Source of the DNA: Eumeta japonica
Taxonomy: Eukaryota; Arthropoda; Insecta; Lepidoptera; Psychidae
DNA length: 64,000 nt
Direction of reading: 5' to 3'
Assembly: GCA_005406025.1 (NCBI GenBank)
Contig: BGZK01000861.1
Location: forward strand, 124,001 to 188,000
In this document: in pieces, positions 23,625-35,384 of the stretch
Layout of the letters: the number at the start of each line of letters is the position of its first letter
Position numbering within the stretch: the stretch's first letter is position 1
Notes under the pieces: model-generated
Database searches by the model: none
Told to the model about the DNA's origin: nothing
Seen by the model: the letters and a program-made list of their open reading frames with translations, nothing else
Translations under genes and position numbers: made by a program

Positions 23625-24600
23625 ATGTATTTCATCTGACGATGAAATCCCAGAAAAATCAAGCAACACTGAAAATTTGTTGGCCTTTATAGTGTGTTTG
23701 AATTCTTTTTATTAGTAGTTCATGCGTTTGCGTTTACGAGTCATCATCTCATACTGTTGAACTGATAATGGAGCCACAACACTCCTTAATGGTCAAAAGC
23801 TAGAGGATAATACAGCGATTTGTCTACAGAAACCTTTAATGGCTGTTCGTACAAGCTAGTATACACAGAAATAAAATTACTTATTTATTTATTATGTCCA
23901 TTAATTTATATAATTCTAATGTGACGATATAAGTAACAACACGTCAGAACTCTTTAGCGATACCAGTAATACCAGTAGTAAATAATTAAAACTTCCTACT
24001 ACTTTTGAGCTCAAACATTAAAAAATAAAGTAGCAGTAAATTATTGAGCTAATCAAATTCAATTTTAATGTTTTTTTAAGCTTTTCGAGTTCAAAAATAT
24101 AGGTCTAATAGGTTTTGAGATCTTCGAATTCAAAAATCCACATAATTATTAAAAAAAAAATTCTTTTCAATCTTTCAACTACGATATTTTTCGAACACGT
24201 AGTTTGATTTTGATCTGCTTTGTGGCATCCGACACATTTTTTTAATAAAAATAGATGAGCGAGTACAAACCATCAATCCATCAAGAATTTGACAAAAACG
24301 TTAATTTGACAAAAAATCCTTTTTTACGAATTTTCCGATAACTATATCTCTCGAGCGAACCAACCAACATTGCTTTTTAAGCAGAGAACTTAGTTAAATT
24401 TTAAAATTAATCAGTAAAGTAGTTAAAAAAATATTCTAAATAAACATTTGTGCAAATTTTTTCAACACACATGAACACGCACGCGCGCTCGCACACACAC
24501 ACACACACATACACACCCATACCCCACACCCAAACCCAAAGCTACATCCACACCCACACCTATGCACGCACGCACGTACGCACGCCTGTTGTTATTTTCT
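23625..24600 (+). repeat. Composite dispersed repeat, copy B (near full length)
   Basis: The copy runs through GACGATGAAATCCCAGAAAA, CTGATAATGGAGCCACAACA, CACTCCTTAATGGTCAAAAG, CTTCCTACTACTTTTGAGCT, CTGCTTTGTGGCATCCGACA and CATCAATCCATCAAGAATTT into a (CA)n microsatellite (24490-24590). Its first half also occurs at 41990-42350. Its second half also occurs at 12640-13620 and 45560-46420. It therefore links families that look separate elsewhere. It has no protein-coding content. The ORF across the CA repeats is an artefact. Confidence 0.65.
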
Positions 24601-24915
24601 TGCTTGTGAATTCACCCTTATATTGTTTAACAAGTTATATTTATGCAATTCCCATTTTGTATACAATGTACAAGTCCAAAAAATATAATATCTGAAAACA
24701 ACGACCACTTACTGTTCCATTCAATTTAAGCACATCCTCCGCTTTAAAACGTCTGTATTATTGAGTGTATTCTAAATAATAGCTGAATAAAAAAATCGGA
24801 AAAATGATCTACAAATCATTCGTAAATAACTCGCATTTCTTTTTACAAAACGAAATTAAACAGATGTCCCATCTAGAATAGTCGCTATACATTTAGAATA
24901 GCGGCCAACTAACGA
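24601..24915. other. AT-rich stretch, nothing recognised
   Basis: No supported feature between the CA-rich end of the repeat and the GC-rich island that follows. Confidence 0.45.
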
Positions 24916-24919
24916 TCCC

Positions 24920-25115
24920 AATAACCGTGCCCAATTATAAGAACGCCTCCATTGAACGCAGGCGCGGTAACGCCGGCCGCGGGCGCACGTCGGACGATAT
25001 TTCACGGCGACACTCGACAGAAGCTGCAATAAAATGGGCAATAATCAGATTCCAGGCGACGACTACCCGAGGGCGGCCGCGCAACTTCGAAAGCTGTATA
25101 ACCTGCGGTGATTAA
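24920..25115. promoter_or_regulatory. GC-rich island, candidate conserved non-coding element
   Basis: CpG-rich blocks (GTAACGCCGGCCGCGGGCGC; CGAGGGCGGCCGCGC) surround GCAATAAAATGGGCAATAAT, whose AATAAAA core resembles posterior Hox/Caudal-type sites. Short frames are open on both strands, as is usual for stop-poor GC-rich DNA. There is no family match. Confidence 0.33.
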
Positions 25116-25261
25116 GCCGCGCAGAAGGGACATACCTACTTATGCTTACTACGTTTATAGATATCGTAATTGTAATCATGTCTACAGAGATGATAAGTAC
25201 TTAACATGTATGGGATACAGTGTGGCTCTACAAAATGTTTATTGTATAGCTGTACATACAA

Positions 25262-25534
25262 AAATGGGTTGGCTGAATCGGTGCAATACCACACTCTCAC
25301 AGAATACGGACGTGAAGTAGCAGCTTTCGCTTGTATTTCGTTTAGTAAGTGAGAGTTCCGGCGGCCCATTCTGCGTTTTCCCCTTCCGTCAACCCGGCCC
25401 TCCTCCATTGGACATCCCAAGAGGTCGGCAATGCACTGGTGACTCCTCTGGACTTACGAGTGTTCATGGGCAGCAGTGACATGTACTTCTGATGGCTCGC
25501 CTGCTCGTTTGCCCCTCAACTATTTAAAAAAATA
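25262..25534 (+). mobile_element. SINE copy 2
   Basis: Blocks in order: GGCTGAATCGGTGCAATACC, ACTCTCACAGAATACGG, GTGAGAGTTCCGGCGGCCCA, GAGGTCGGCAATGCACTGG, GGCTCGCCTGCTCGTTTGCC and a short A-rich tail. This is the most complete of five copies and matches a tRNA-derived SINE common in Lepidoptera from memory. Its 5' part overlaps spurious ORFs. Confidence 0.75.
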
Positions 25535-25719
25535 GTATGTGTATCATAAGTAAGTAAAGATGGTTTAGCTACAATGATGGGGATATTATGATAAATATTT
25601 GAATAACATCCTTCCGATACCATTAATAATTTAAGTGAATTCATATAAAATATAATACAGAATGGTGGAACGAGTACAATAAATTGGTGTATATCATATT
25701 TCACGTATATGAATAAGCC

Positions 25720-26020
25720 AAAGTGCAATCTTAGCAGGAAATCTTTAGCGATTACAGTATTTAATTAACTTATAGTATTTAATTAATTTAATGTGGATGG
25801 GAATGCAAATGTGATCTGCATGCAATTTTTTTTATATTATACGAATAAGAATAATTTATATAGTTTGTATAAGAATAATTTGGATAGTTGTACTCCAACT
25901 GAGAATTTGAAAATTCTGAAATGACTACCAGTGCACAATGAGATCGAAACTGCTTTTCCACTTGCTTCGTGCAACGTAAAGGAGATGACTGGCCAATGAT
26001 GTTAACCATGAGTAATTTTA
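25720..26020 (+). repeat. Dispersed repeat shared with 42355-42600
   Basis: It carries ATCTTTAGCGATTACAGTA, AGTTTGTATAAGAATAATTT, AAATGACTACCAGTGCACAA, ACTGCTTTTCCACTT and GATGTTAACCATG. Close variants of these occur in the same order at 42330-42600. It is non-coding. Confidence 0.6.
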
Positions 26021-26480
26021 AGCTAGCGACCTACCCAGGCTTCGCACGTTTAGCACTTATTATCTACAGTCATATATATTATTTCTGGTGAATGAATGGG
26101 AGCGGTCATATAACGAAGTTATAGTAGATTATATTATATTATGCCTTGCTACGCCCAAGAAACAAGAATTTATTAATTTGAATGGTAAATATGACACAAA
26201 ATTGCCTATGAACCAAAAAAAAAAATATTTTAGGACGATTTCCAGGTGCCAAACTTCTTTTAATTATGAATATTCGAAAATGAAACAGAAATAGAAACAA
26301 TCTAATTTTGTATTAATTTATCGAGAAAATATGAATGTATGTACCAAATTTCACACGATCACTCACTGTGCTAATCTGAAGAACTGCTGAAAATTCCATG
26401 AGAATTGATCAAACCGTTTTGCAGTTTATAAGAAACATACACACATCGATTTATATATATATGGATTTAGGAAACCACAA
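26021..26480 (+). repeat. Relic of a common lepidopteran repeat
   Basis: It opens with CTACCCAGGCTTCGCACGTT and closes with ACCAAATTTCACACGATCAC, then GTTTATAAGAAACATACACA and a TATATATATATGG end. These phrases are typical of a widespread lepidopteran repeat that begins with a CCCGGCTTCGC-type block (recalled, not searched). Confidence 0.4.
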
Positions 26481-26985
26481 TTTCAAGAACTAGAACCAAA
26501 ATAAATTATATTATAAGGGAATACAAAAGAAGGATGTGACAGTAATTATATATAATAGTGAAAATAAAAAAAATATATCAAGCCCTCGCCTAGCCAACCT
26601 TCACGGAGTGGCACCATTAGTAGCAATTTTGATCCCTCATTGTAGAAATATGCATATTACTTCTAATTCACATTTGCCGGTTAGAAGATAATCAATAAAT
26701 TGATGCTAAAAACTAGGCGAATTTAAATAATTCAAATAATGTACGGTTTTTCCATTTATTTCATATGGGATTTTGTCACTCATTGACTTATTGTTCATCT
26801 ATAATTATAAAAAAAAATGAGCGACATTCACAATATTGTCATTAGATATGAGAATGATTTTGCTGCTCATAAAACCAGAGTTTACACCATTCTCCTCCCT
26901 TTAATATCATATGTCTCATATATCGTTTGTCTCCCATAAACAAAAGACTAATGACAGACACTGGGGGTTGGGGAGATGCACGAGA
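26481..26985. other. AT-rich stretch, nothing recognised
   Basis: A phrase at 26580-26640 (CCCTCGCCTAGCCAACCTTC) is unexplained; the rest is AT-rich. Confidence 0.4.
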
Positions 26986-26989
26986 CGTT

Positions 26990-27200
26990 AGAGACTCTCA
27001 TGCCGGCGCATCGGAGATACTTTGCTCACGCACAGAAGAGTGTGAAAACCAAATTACGCGGGCTGGTGCACGATAGATCTCCCTTTTATACAGAAAGCTT
27101 ATAAATTGCGAGAGTGAACAATTAAAAATAGCGCCACTAGACGATCGGGATCTGGAGCGCCTGGGCACCTAAGACGCAGGGTCGGCTAAATCCAGGTGAG
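26990..27200. promoter_or_regulatory. GC-richer island
   Basis: It includes CATGCCGGCGCATCGGAGAT and GGAGCGCCTGGGCACC. No frame is convincing, although CCAG|GTGAGC near 27193 looks like a splice donor. It may be a non-coding element or an unrecognised exon end. Confidence 0.2.
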
Positions 27201-28035
27201 CCCCCAAACTGACTATTCCTCAACACTGTCTCGGCGCTTAGCAAACAGCGTACACTTAGCAAAGTTAACGAACTATTTAAAGAGCAATATGTGCGCTTTT
27301 GTAATAAGATACCATTTGAAATTTTTAATTTATCATTTCACGAATTTAAAACTTTCATTAAAAAAAAGTACATGTTAAGGACTATTATTCCGTATTTAAT
27401 ATATTAATGAAAAAAAAAACTGTAGGATTGAACTACTCGGCTATCAGGTCATGTTCGAATATTTTTCAAATGTTTTACTGGTTTCATTAAATAATCTGTG
27501 CTGTATCTTTGAGCAAAAAAAGAAAACCTTAAGTTTCTTGCCCATTCTTCTCAAGTCAAATCAGCATTTGGAATTAGTAATAAGAATACAGTAATGACGT
27601 ATTTCAAGTGTATTCACATTACGTACGATATAAACATATTTCTGATTTGATATAAGTATAAAATTTTCGATTATCCTATTTAAAATCAAACTAGTGCATA
27701 GTCCGGTTTTAAGACATAATAACAAAACAATTAAGTAATTTATAATTTTCGCCTTCAGTCGGATTAGTTTAGAATTCTTAAATTCTATAAATGAAAACGC
27801 TTATATTCTTAATCCCGGAAAGCTGTAGAACTGTATATATCCGAGAACATTTGTCTAAAATAGTATCTATTCTTTAAAGGATATTTATTGTGTATTGACT
27901 GAGTAAAATTTTTTTAAAATCACTATGTAATGCAAACATAAACAGTCTTTTCAAACAAACGTATAAAGTAAATTGTAAATTTGGTAGAATTAGGTGTAAA
28001 CGAAAATTAATATTTAATTAAAACGAATAGGTCTC
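27201..28035. other. AT-rich stretch, nothing recognised
   Basis: No supported feature. Confidence 0.45.
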
Positions 28036-28039
28036 GACA

Positions 28040-28300
28040 CTTGACCGCTTTTTAAGGTCCATACCTCTTAAGGAAAAAAGGAATCCTTATAGGATTACCT
28101 CATTATCCGTCTGTCCGTTTGTCTGTCGCGAATCCTTTTCTCAGGAATGTGTGGAGATGTCAAATTGAAAGGATGCGTAGATACGAAAATATACCTTACC
28201 ATTCCAATTAAGTGTATTCAAACTGAGGTGTTCTATTTAATTAGATCTCCGGTCTCTCGGAGGCATCATTTCTATATACACGTCTATACAAACGTCAAAG
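28040..28300 (+). repeat. TATAGGATTAC...CTGTCCGTTTGTCTGTC dispersed repeat, copy 1
   Basis: CCTTATAGGATTACCTCATT is followed by GTCTGTCCGTTTGTCTGTCG and TTTTCTCAGGAATGTGTGGA. This is the core of a non-coding lepidopteran repeat in which a TATAGGATCAC-type phrase precedes a run of CTGTC. Related copies lie at 28520-28690 and 61255-61400. Confidence 0.5.
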
Positions 28301-28310
28301 TAGTTGCTCT

Positions 28311-28445
28311 ATGAGCCAAGGCAAGGGGCGCCAAGAGTGTATGATGGATCGCCGGCGGGTGCGGTTGAATCGCATGACAAATGTGACTGAGAATAAATGG
28401 AATTACGTGACGCCGGCCGCGTTTGACCACGACTTAGGACTTAGT
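28311..28445. promoter_or_regulatory. GC-rich island between two repeat copies
   Basis: It contains CAAGGGGCGCCAAGAG, GATCGCCGGCGGGTGCGG and ACGCCGGCCGCGTTTG around an AT core, AATAAATGGAATTACGTGAC. The 70-codon plus frame (28311-28523) changes to AT-rich codons halfway and matches nothing known. It may be regulatory. Confidence 0.27.
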
Positions 28446-28519
28446 AGTTCTAGGTTATCTATTGTATTGTTATTAAACACATTCTTTCGGAGTTTGGATA
28501 ATTTGTTGTGTCAGGTTTT

Positions 28520-28690
28520 TTAATCACCTCCCTGCGGAGGAGTATTCTTCTGCATCCTCCTTTTAGGGTCACATATCTGTCTGTCCACATATCACAGTCA
28601 CCTTACTCCAAATCTATTGCATGCGTTAAATCGAAAAATTGGTGCACGTATGAATTTTGAGCATGAGGTCAACTTTTAGAGAGCAAATTA
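28520..28690 (+). repeat. CTGTCTGTC-type dispersed repeat, copy 2
   Basis: TTTAGGGTCACATATCTGTC is followed by TGTCCACATATCACAGTCAC. It has the same layout as the copy at 28040, but is more diverged. Confidence 0.4.
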
Positions 28691-30740
28691 GAAAATAAAA
28701 AAAATAACTAATTGCATCGTGTCACATATCGGGTGAAAGATCTCGTTGCGAGCGTCTTAGGTATATTTTTATACACTCGTAAAATATACAATTAGAGTAT
28801 ATTAAAAAAGTAGATAAAAATTCACCATTTCTCCTCCCCTATCTCAGAAACTACTGAGCTCTATATTAAAAAAAATACAGAAAATAGTCTTTACTAATTT
28901 ATAGAATAGAGGAAAACTCTTAAGAAGTCCATGGCCTGAAAATAACAGGGCAGATCTGTCAATCTTCTCAATTCCAGTCTTGTACGTGTAAACTTATAAA
29001 AATATAAAATATCCATCGTACAGAATCCTCTCCACATGAGTTCAACTCGCGATTCGTGTTTTTATTTCATATGGTAACAGTCTTTATACCAAACTTTTTG
29101 TATAATGCAGAATCAAGTTTTTTTTATTTAAGACACGTTATGGTTTAATTATAATTGAAAGTAGAGCATAATTTACAAATAAATTTAGTGATCTGCATAC
29201 CCTAAAGTTTTTTAATTTTTCAAATGATTGAAAACACCATATGATACTAATTTATTCAACAATATTATATTCATTACGTTTCAGTGATTTCAATTTTTTC
29301 TTAATCTCAATACAAACTAGACTTCGAATTTTTGAATTCCGCTTGACCTACATGATTTCACAAAATTGTGTGATTGCCTTAACAAGAATCGTTGAAATCC
29401 GACAATTTTACATCGTTTTGCCCATAAAGAATGGTACAAATTTTCGCCTATAAAATGAACAGCGTAAGAATGTAAGCGTACGCCACATTTATAAATCCCT
29501 ATATATTGGCTGGCATAATTATAAATACTATACCTGCGTTTCAGTGCTAAATAAAATACTAAAAATTTCCAATACAACGAAAGTGTTCACTTATGAATAT
29601 ACAATAAATGTTAGATTGATTAATTTTGATTATATAATAACGTGCATCGTTAAAAGGATTAAAATGGAAATAGTTTTACATAAGCGCCGTCGCAGCTCCC
29701 ACGTCAAGTGTCCGCTATACGTTATTTAATAAACCGCAGAATGTATAAGTTATAGATATTTTTATAGCCTGCTGCGTTTAACGTCCCCCCGCTTATGAAA
29801 AATCGTGTGGGGGTTGTCACCCCACTAGTTCGATAAAGTGAGATATATATAGAGCTGATAAATTATAAACATGTTTTACACTGCTCCTAAACATTATTTA
29901 AATTCCGTTAAGGCTAAACATAAGTCAAAGCTTGTGTCAGGGATGTCTAGTAGTGTTATATAAAATCGAAATGAAATGGTATATGTAATGCTAAGAGCTT
30001 ATAAATAATATTGAATATATTATATTAGTTCGACACAGTTCAATTATAACACAAAAAATAGACAGTATTTATTTAATCATGTTTTAAACGGATTTTTTGG
30101 TAAAAAACAGTTAAGCTTGCGTTTGTGGAATATTAATTCTTTTAGTCATTGTTTAAGTAAGCACGTACATTTGACATGTGTATTGGTTGCGTTTCGGTTT
30201 GTAATAAGATTACTAGGAAAAAACCATAATTATTTTGTTGATTACGGGCATATCAAAGGGAAAAAATATATTAATGAGTCTATCTCTGTCGCTGTTTATA
30301 TTTACTAAATAAAGAAATGTTGGGATATAATAAGTTGGGCTTTAATTAGTTTGAACTGTTAATTTTTAATTTATCTGACGTGTGTCGTATTACCGACAGT
30401 AACAAAACTCTTGTCTTGTCTTGAAGACTCAATATTATGTATAATATATTGGATAATTCATATGCATCTATCTTCGGCAATGAACAAAATAAGGTTTCGA
30501 TTAGATTCGCTTCACATTTTTGATACAATTTTTGTCAAACGCAATGAAAATGTTTAAAAAAATATTCTTATAAATGATAATATTCTTCATATAACTCAAA
30601 ACACAAGTTTAAGCGAGTAAATAAATTTTAGTCACAAATGAAACAATAAATAGCATTTTTTTTTGAATATCTAAAAGACAATCTCGGAAGTTATTTTTGA
30701 ACTGCAAACAAAAAAAAGGGTAATATTTATATTGCAGCTC
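28691..30740. other. AT-rich stretch with one short hairpin
   Basis: Nothing gene-like. GTGGGG at 29807-29812 and CCCCAC at 29820-29825 form a short hairpin in a C/G-rich spot. ORFs here have AT-driven codons and no splice context. Confidence 0.4.
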
Positions 30741-30754
30741 TGTATCATATACAT

Positions 30755-30985
30755 TTACAATAGGTACAAGGCGTCGCGTCGTGTGTACACGTCAAACGGT
30801 ACTCGCAGTGCTGGGGTGCAGTCGACATGCATGCACCGGGGAATGTCGTGGCCCGACAATTTACCACGGCAATATCTATTACAATTCTCGTCGGATATTC
30901 TGCCGGTCTTTTTTTTGCCCCTTCGGCGTGGTATTACCGTGGTACTTACTTCTGTTGCATGGTCTTTTCGAATTACAGATGCCAT
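30755..30985 (-). CDS. Candidate first exon or small ORF, unrecognised
   Basis: From ATG at 30985, in a good AAAATGG context, the frame reads MASVIRKDHATE. It then meets an AAGTAAGT donor-like site, or continues open as VSTTVIPRRRGKKKTGRI to 30755 with many G/C-ending codons. Three frames are open across the patch (also 30732-30992 and 30781-31008, +), as expected if it is simply a GC-rich non-coding island. It is basic, with RRRGKKK, and has no known domain. Confidence 0.22.
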   Translation of the reverse strand: MASVIRKDHATEVSTTVIPRRRGKKKTGRISDENCNRYCRGKLSGHDIPRCMHVDCTPALRVPFDVYTRRDALYLL

Positions 30986-31008
30986 TTTATGAGATGAGTA
31001 CTATTTAA

Positions 31009-31660
31009 AATTAAGGTAACCATTAATTCACAGTAAATTTTGTAGAATTATACATATTAAATTTAACGTGTGTGTGTTTTTTTTTCTTCTAGTAGATGAA
31101 TGGTATGTTTGTACCTGTTCAACGAGTGACGTAATGAAATTGTTCATCAACCTGATAGGTGGTAAATCTAAACTAATACATCTAATTTAATAAAGTTTCA
31201 AAATACTGTATGAGCACATACATGTATTGTATAGCATCCCCTTGATTCCCGGAGAGACAATTTGTTGATTCATTTATAATATAAAACTTGTTCAAAATAA
31301 CCTTACAGCGTTAACAAACAAAATTTAAAATTAGTTAGTGGCGGCCGTCATTTCAAGATAATCACACTGCTTTCATTGCTGTTTACTTTGTAAATAATAC
31401 CTTCAAAATTAAATAAAAAGCTTCAACCGAATTTCGACCGCGGCTAGCTAAACAACATATACGAGGAACATGTGCCGATTTTTGTAATAATTTTTTAAGT
31501 CTAACTCACGGTCTTAGTGTTTTTAATTTACAGAACATAGACAACCGAACTTCACTCAGTGTCTTTCGAGTTCACCGTGGGAATATGATAATTTCTCTCG
31601 GGAAAACCATAAATAGCCGTGGTAGAGCCATGCTGTGGTCAAGTGCAGCACGAAAATTGA
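31009..31660. other. AT-rich stretch with small GC-richer spots
   Basis: GTGGCGGCCGTCATTTC near 31339 and GACCGCGGCTAGC near 31436 are short GC-rich spots. No gene or repeat could be assigned. Confidence 0.35.
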
Positions 31661-31669
31661 GTGACTTGA

Positions 31670-31765
31670 CCGGTGAAATACTACATTCTTACACAATACA
31701 GATGTTAAATAGCAGTTTCCGCTGTTCTGGTTCGTCCAGTCAGTGAGATTTCCAGGGACCTAGGC
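31670..31765 (+). mobile_element. SINE copy 3, short fragment
   Basis: CATTCTTACACAATACAG, TAAATAGCAGTTTCCGCTGT and CAGTCAGTGAGATTTCCAGG correspond to the 5' half of the SINE at 25262. The 3' half is absent. Confidence 0.5.
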
Positions 31766-32037
31766 CCCAATCTATCTGATATCCTATTCGTTTCTAAAAG
31801 TTTCGGTGATCCACTCACCTCTTCATCAGATATACTATTTCTTCCTAAAAATAATGCTAGTGTAGTAACTCTAATGGAGTTGCCAGAGTTTCTTTTAAAA
31901 TCCTTCTAAATGGCGCTATATATTTTTTAAAACATTAAAAATGATGCAGCGCTTAGATTTTTTTATCTCGTTATTCCAGAGAAAACGCAGACACAAATGT
32001 ATATAAATAAATGAAATTCATTGTCTGGGTGTAGATG

Positions 32038-32290
32038 TAAATGGGCCGACTCGACCGTTGCAATACAATACTTTCACAGAATACAGGCGCTAAGTAACAG
32101 TTTCCGTCCTCGCATTTCGTTCAGTGCGTGAGAGTTCCGGTGGCTCACTCCTCCTCTATCAACCCAAACTGGTTCTTATCTAAGAGGCCGGCAACGCACT
32201 TATGACTACTTCTGAGTTGCGAGTGTCTATGGACAGCGGTGACCACATGTGCTTTGATGGCTAGCATGCTCGTTTATTCCTTGATAATGC
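32038..32290 (+). mobile_element. SINE copy 4
   Basis: GCAATACAATACTTTCACAG, AGTAACAGTTTCCGTCC, GTGAGAGTTCCGGTGGCTCA, AGAGGCCGGCAACGCACTTA and GGCTAGCATGCTCGTTTATT lie in the same order as in the copy at 25262, followed by an A-rich end. It is diverged but complete in outline. Confidence 0.75.
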
Positions 32291-32429
32291 TATAAGAAAA
32301 TGAATAAAAGAATGTAAAATAATAAATAATCAAAGATAGACAGTGTACTTTTAAAATAATTCAGAATTCGTTAATCGCTTTATAGGATCATTGTTAAGAA
32401 TATCTGCGACAATTCCTAATAAACATGAA

Positions 32430-32990
32430 ATTTATTATAATGTACGTTCAAGCGAAAAAATCCTCGAAGTTACTCATCCGTATGAAACGAAAGTTATCGG
32501 CAAACAGCACATTAGTGATGTTCCATAAAAGCGTCGAGTATCGCGATAACATCGATTCGAACGACTCGATTCGGCCCACTCATAAATCTTTCATACAACA
32601 AAAACCGGGTATGTCCCCAGCGTTTATCGACCATCGACATCGGTTCCCGAGATCGTCTCCCTTAAGTGACCAAGTTTCGCCAACTTTCCGCATAAATTAT
32701 CGTGATAAGCGAAAATATTGTCTTCAGCAGCATATTTTCCGGCGTATCTGAAGATAATAAGTTGGCCGGGCTTCCTTTCAATGCGCCGAGACGGATATGT
32801 CCGCAGATTGCGGGCCGGCCACCGGCTGATGTCTCATATACTTTGATCGATGCTTCCTTGAGGTGCCTCAATTATGACGTCAAACCTTTAGACGTATATA
32901 AATCGTGTTGTGAGGAGTTGGGGACAAGTTTTCATTCGGATGAAAATTTCGGTGAACGCTAGTCTGTCTCCGGTGGTAGTCGATGAACGA
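32430..32990. promoter_or_regulatory. Long non-repeat island with perfect CRE, candidate conserved element
   Basis: About 560 bases of balanced composition with CpG-rich words. They include CGCGATAACATCGATTCG, a TTATCGTGATAAGCG dyad near 32697-32711, GCGGGCCGGCCACCGGC, and a perfect CRE/ATF site, TGACGTCA, at 32875-32882. Frames of 108 and 86 codons are open on the plus strand and one on the minus strand, but codon use does not favour any, which fits conserved non-coding DNA better than a gene. A coding reading of the 108-codon frame (32425-32751) cannot be excluded. Confidence 0.35.
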
Positions 32991-34390
32991 TAAATTGCAG
33001 AAGTGAAAGGTTAATGATGTTGTAGGGCATAAAACTTGTAATATTCAAGAGTTATCGCGTCTGTGTAAAACTGTATCTATGGGAATATAATTAGCTTTTG
33101 TAGATTGAAACATAGCCATTATGATTATTAAAACACACATAAAAATAGTCGGGTATACTATTTTACTGATTATTACAGGTATGTTTTTTTCATTCGACTT
33201 GAATGCTTGAACACATCAGAATACTACTACTCATGCGACATAAATTTTCTAGAAGAGAAAACTTAGTCAATATATTGCCGTCCATTTATCATCAATCAAA
33301 TTGCAAAACATGAACATCTCTTTTATGTGCAAAAGTCAACATCTGTCTTTATTTTTCGTAATTTGTCAAAACGAATACGAAGAAGTACCTATGTGACATT
33401 AATGGATTTTATATTAACTTTATCTCCCAAGTGAGAAAAGTATGTATGCTTCGTATATGTACTCCATTTAGTTTGTTTGTACTCTTTGCAATTTAACATA
33501 TTCAAATCATATGAGAAATAGAAGCTCTAAGAGCTTAATTTTCGTAGCAAATTATGTCGAGGACTTCACCGCTTTTGTCGCCATTGAGTAAGATTATTTA
33601 GTAACTATAAAAAATTCTAGTTGAAAAGTTATCTTCAGGAATAGAGTTTTTTACGTTCAGCAAACTGCGGTGTATAGTTATCAAAAATAGTTTTGTGACA
33701 ATTAATTGAGAATGAAAAAATAATAGCCATTTGCTTTTGTTTAACTTACAACGTTCGTATGTGAATATACTAGTTCCGTCAAAATGTTTAGTAGAATTTT
33801 CATTCGTTTTTGGTATTCGAACGTATTGAATTTTTCCATATCCATGGAAACCCACAACAAAATCATGGAAACAAAATAATAGGATAATTGTTAAGCGAGG
33901 GCCCAAGCACTACGTGACGGCGACTTGTATACGCGCATGTGAATAGACGGAGGATAGCATCGTAAAAACACGTTACTGACCTTATGATAAGAGAAAATAC
34001 TATAAAGCAATGAAATTTTTACAGATATCAGAGCTTTATAAAATTTAGTTTAAGAAGAAGAATAGAAAAATGGTAGACAAAACATCATCGATGTGAGTAT
34101 AGTGTAATTAACAGGGTAATGACAGTCGGTAGACTTACTAACTGTTAATGTGTCGTGGTTGTATGTGTGTCTACCCGGTTGACTTACTTTGAGTTTCGAC
34201 AGATGCTTAGTCTTAGTTTAACGTTGTAACCTACACTCCCGAGTCGCCTTTCGTTTTCCCTTCCGTGAAAATTCTTTTAACTCCCACGCCTTTGGATAAT
34301 AGTGTAAATTATCATCACCGCAATTTCGTTAAGGAATATTGAATAGTTCATCAAACATGTATCAAACCAGTATATTGCAGTAGTGAGACG
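32991..34390. other. AT-rich stretch, nothing recognised
   Basis: The 102-codon minus frame at 33598-33906 is Phe/Ile-rich with A/T-ending codons, which I regard as chance. Confidence 0.4.
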
Positions 34391-34394
34391 ATAA

Positions 34395-34610
34395 CCTAAT
34401 GACAATTGAGATTCTTTCGAAACAAAACGTAATAAATCTGATCCCTAACCGCGGCAGAATTGACAAACGACTTTTAGACGTATGTCTAACTAAGTCATTC
34501 ACTGCGTGGGTCGTCACCTATGTCACTACATTGGTGACGACGCCCATCAACAGTCTTCAACTCACACCGGACGAATATGGAGATCTTAACTTGCAAGGCC
34601 CTTAATTTGA
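34395..34610. promoter_or_regulatory. GC-richer island with short dyad
   Basis: Contains CTAACCGCGGCAG, a Runt-like AACCGCGG core, and CGTCACC (34511-34517) facing GGTGACG (34532-34538). The 68-codon plus frame 34399-34605 has no family match. It may be non-coding regulatory DNA. Confidence 0.2.
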
Positions 34611-35370
34611 AATAAGACTGTGAGAGCGTGTACCTTAATACCTAATGTAGATTTTTTTAAACGCTCAACAACTGCATAATTTATATACTCCTTGTCTACT
34701 GACAAGGCTGTTCTACCATAATATTTCCGTCCGCACGACTTAGAATAAATTCCTTCATTTTTGGAGTTCCGTACTAAATTGGTGCTGATGGACCTTAATA
34801 CGAGCCCAACGCCGTCGGTTTGACTTATTCTTACAGATTTGTATATTTTGCATCGTAATAAGTAGCCAGTTATATATTTTACAGAATCTTCGTTATTACG
34901 CCAGATGTCTCAACGAATAATAGAAATTATAAAAACAAAGAGTAAGAATTTGGAGGATGTTCTCCATACAAGACTTTTCTTTTATTTTTGCTCTATCAGT
35001 AAAAAAACGGTAGACATACAACCATCTAATTTGATGCAATCATAGCATAAGCTTCTAAGTAATATACCAAATATTAAAAACGGCCAAGAAAAATTTAGTG
35101 CTAAGTATTGAGAAAATTTGTCAATCAGTGAAAGGATTTCTTAAGTCGATACAAAAATTACTGAAATAAACAAATAAAATTACAAAGTTTACTTCCTTAT
35201 AACGTCATCATAGATTAGACAACGTATGGACGGACTGCCATCAAACTTAAAAATTTATCGTAGTGGTCGGTGTGGATGAGAAATAAAAACTTTATTTAGA
35301 AAGAAGATAAACAAGGGATAAACGAAACGAAACGAAAGAGGAATATATAAGAAAATAAAATCAGGAGGAA
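34611..35370. other. AT-rich stretch, nothing recognised
   Basis: A purine-rich run, GAAACGAAACGAAAGAGG, near 35325-35345 is the only simple feature. Confidence 0.4.
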
Positions 35371-35384
35371 AATATTTTTGCATC

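Noticed and set aside
24450..24695. 81-codon ORF rich in His and Thr
   Set aside because: It is the translated (CA)n microsatellite of the composite repeat; the amino-acid pattern follows the dinucleotide.
32425..32751. 108-codon plus-strand ORF as a gene
   Set aside because: No codon bias over the other open frames of the same island; kept as a candidate non-coding island instead.
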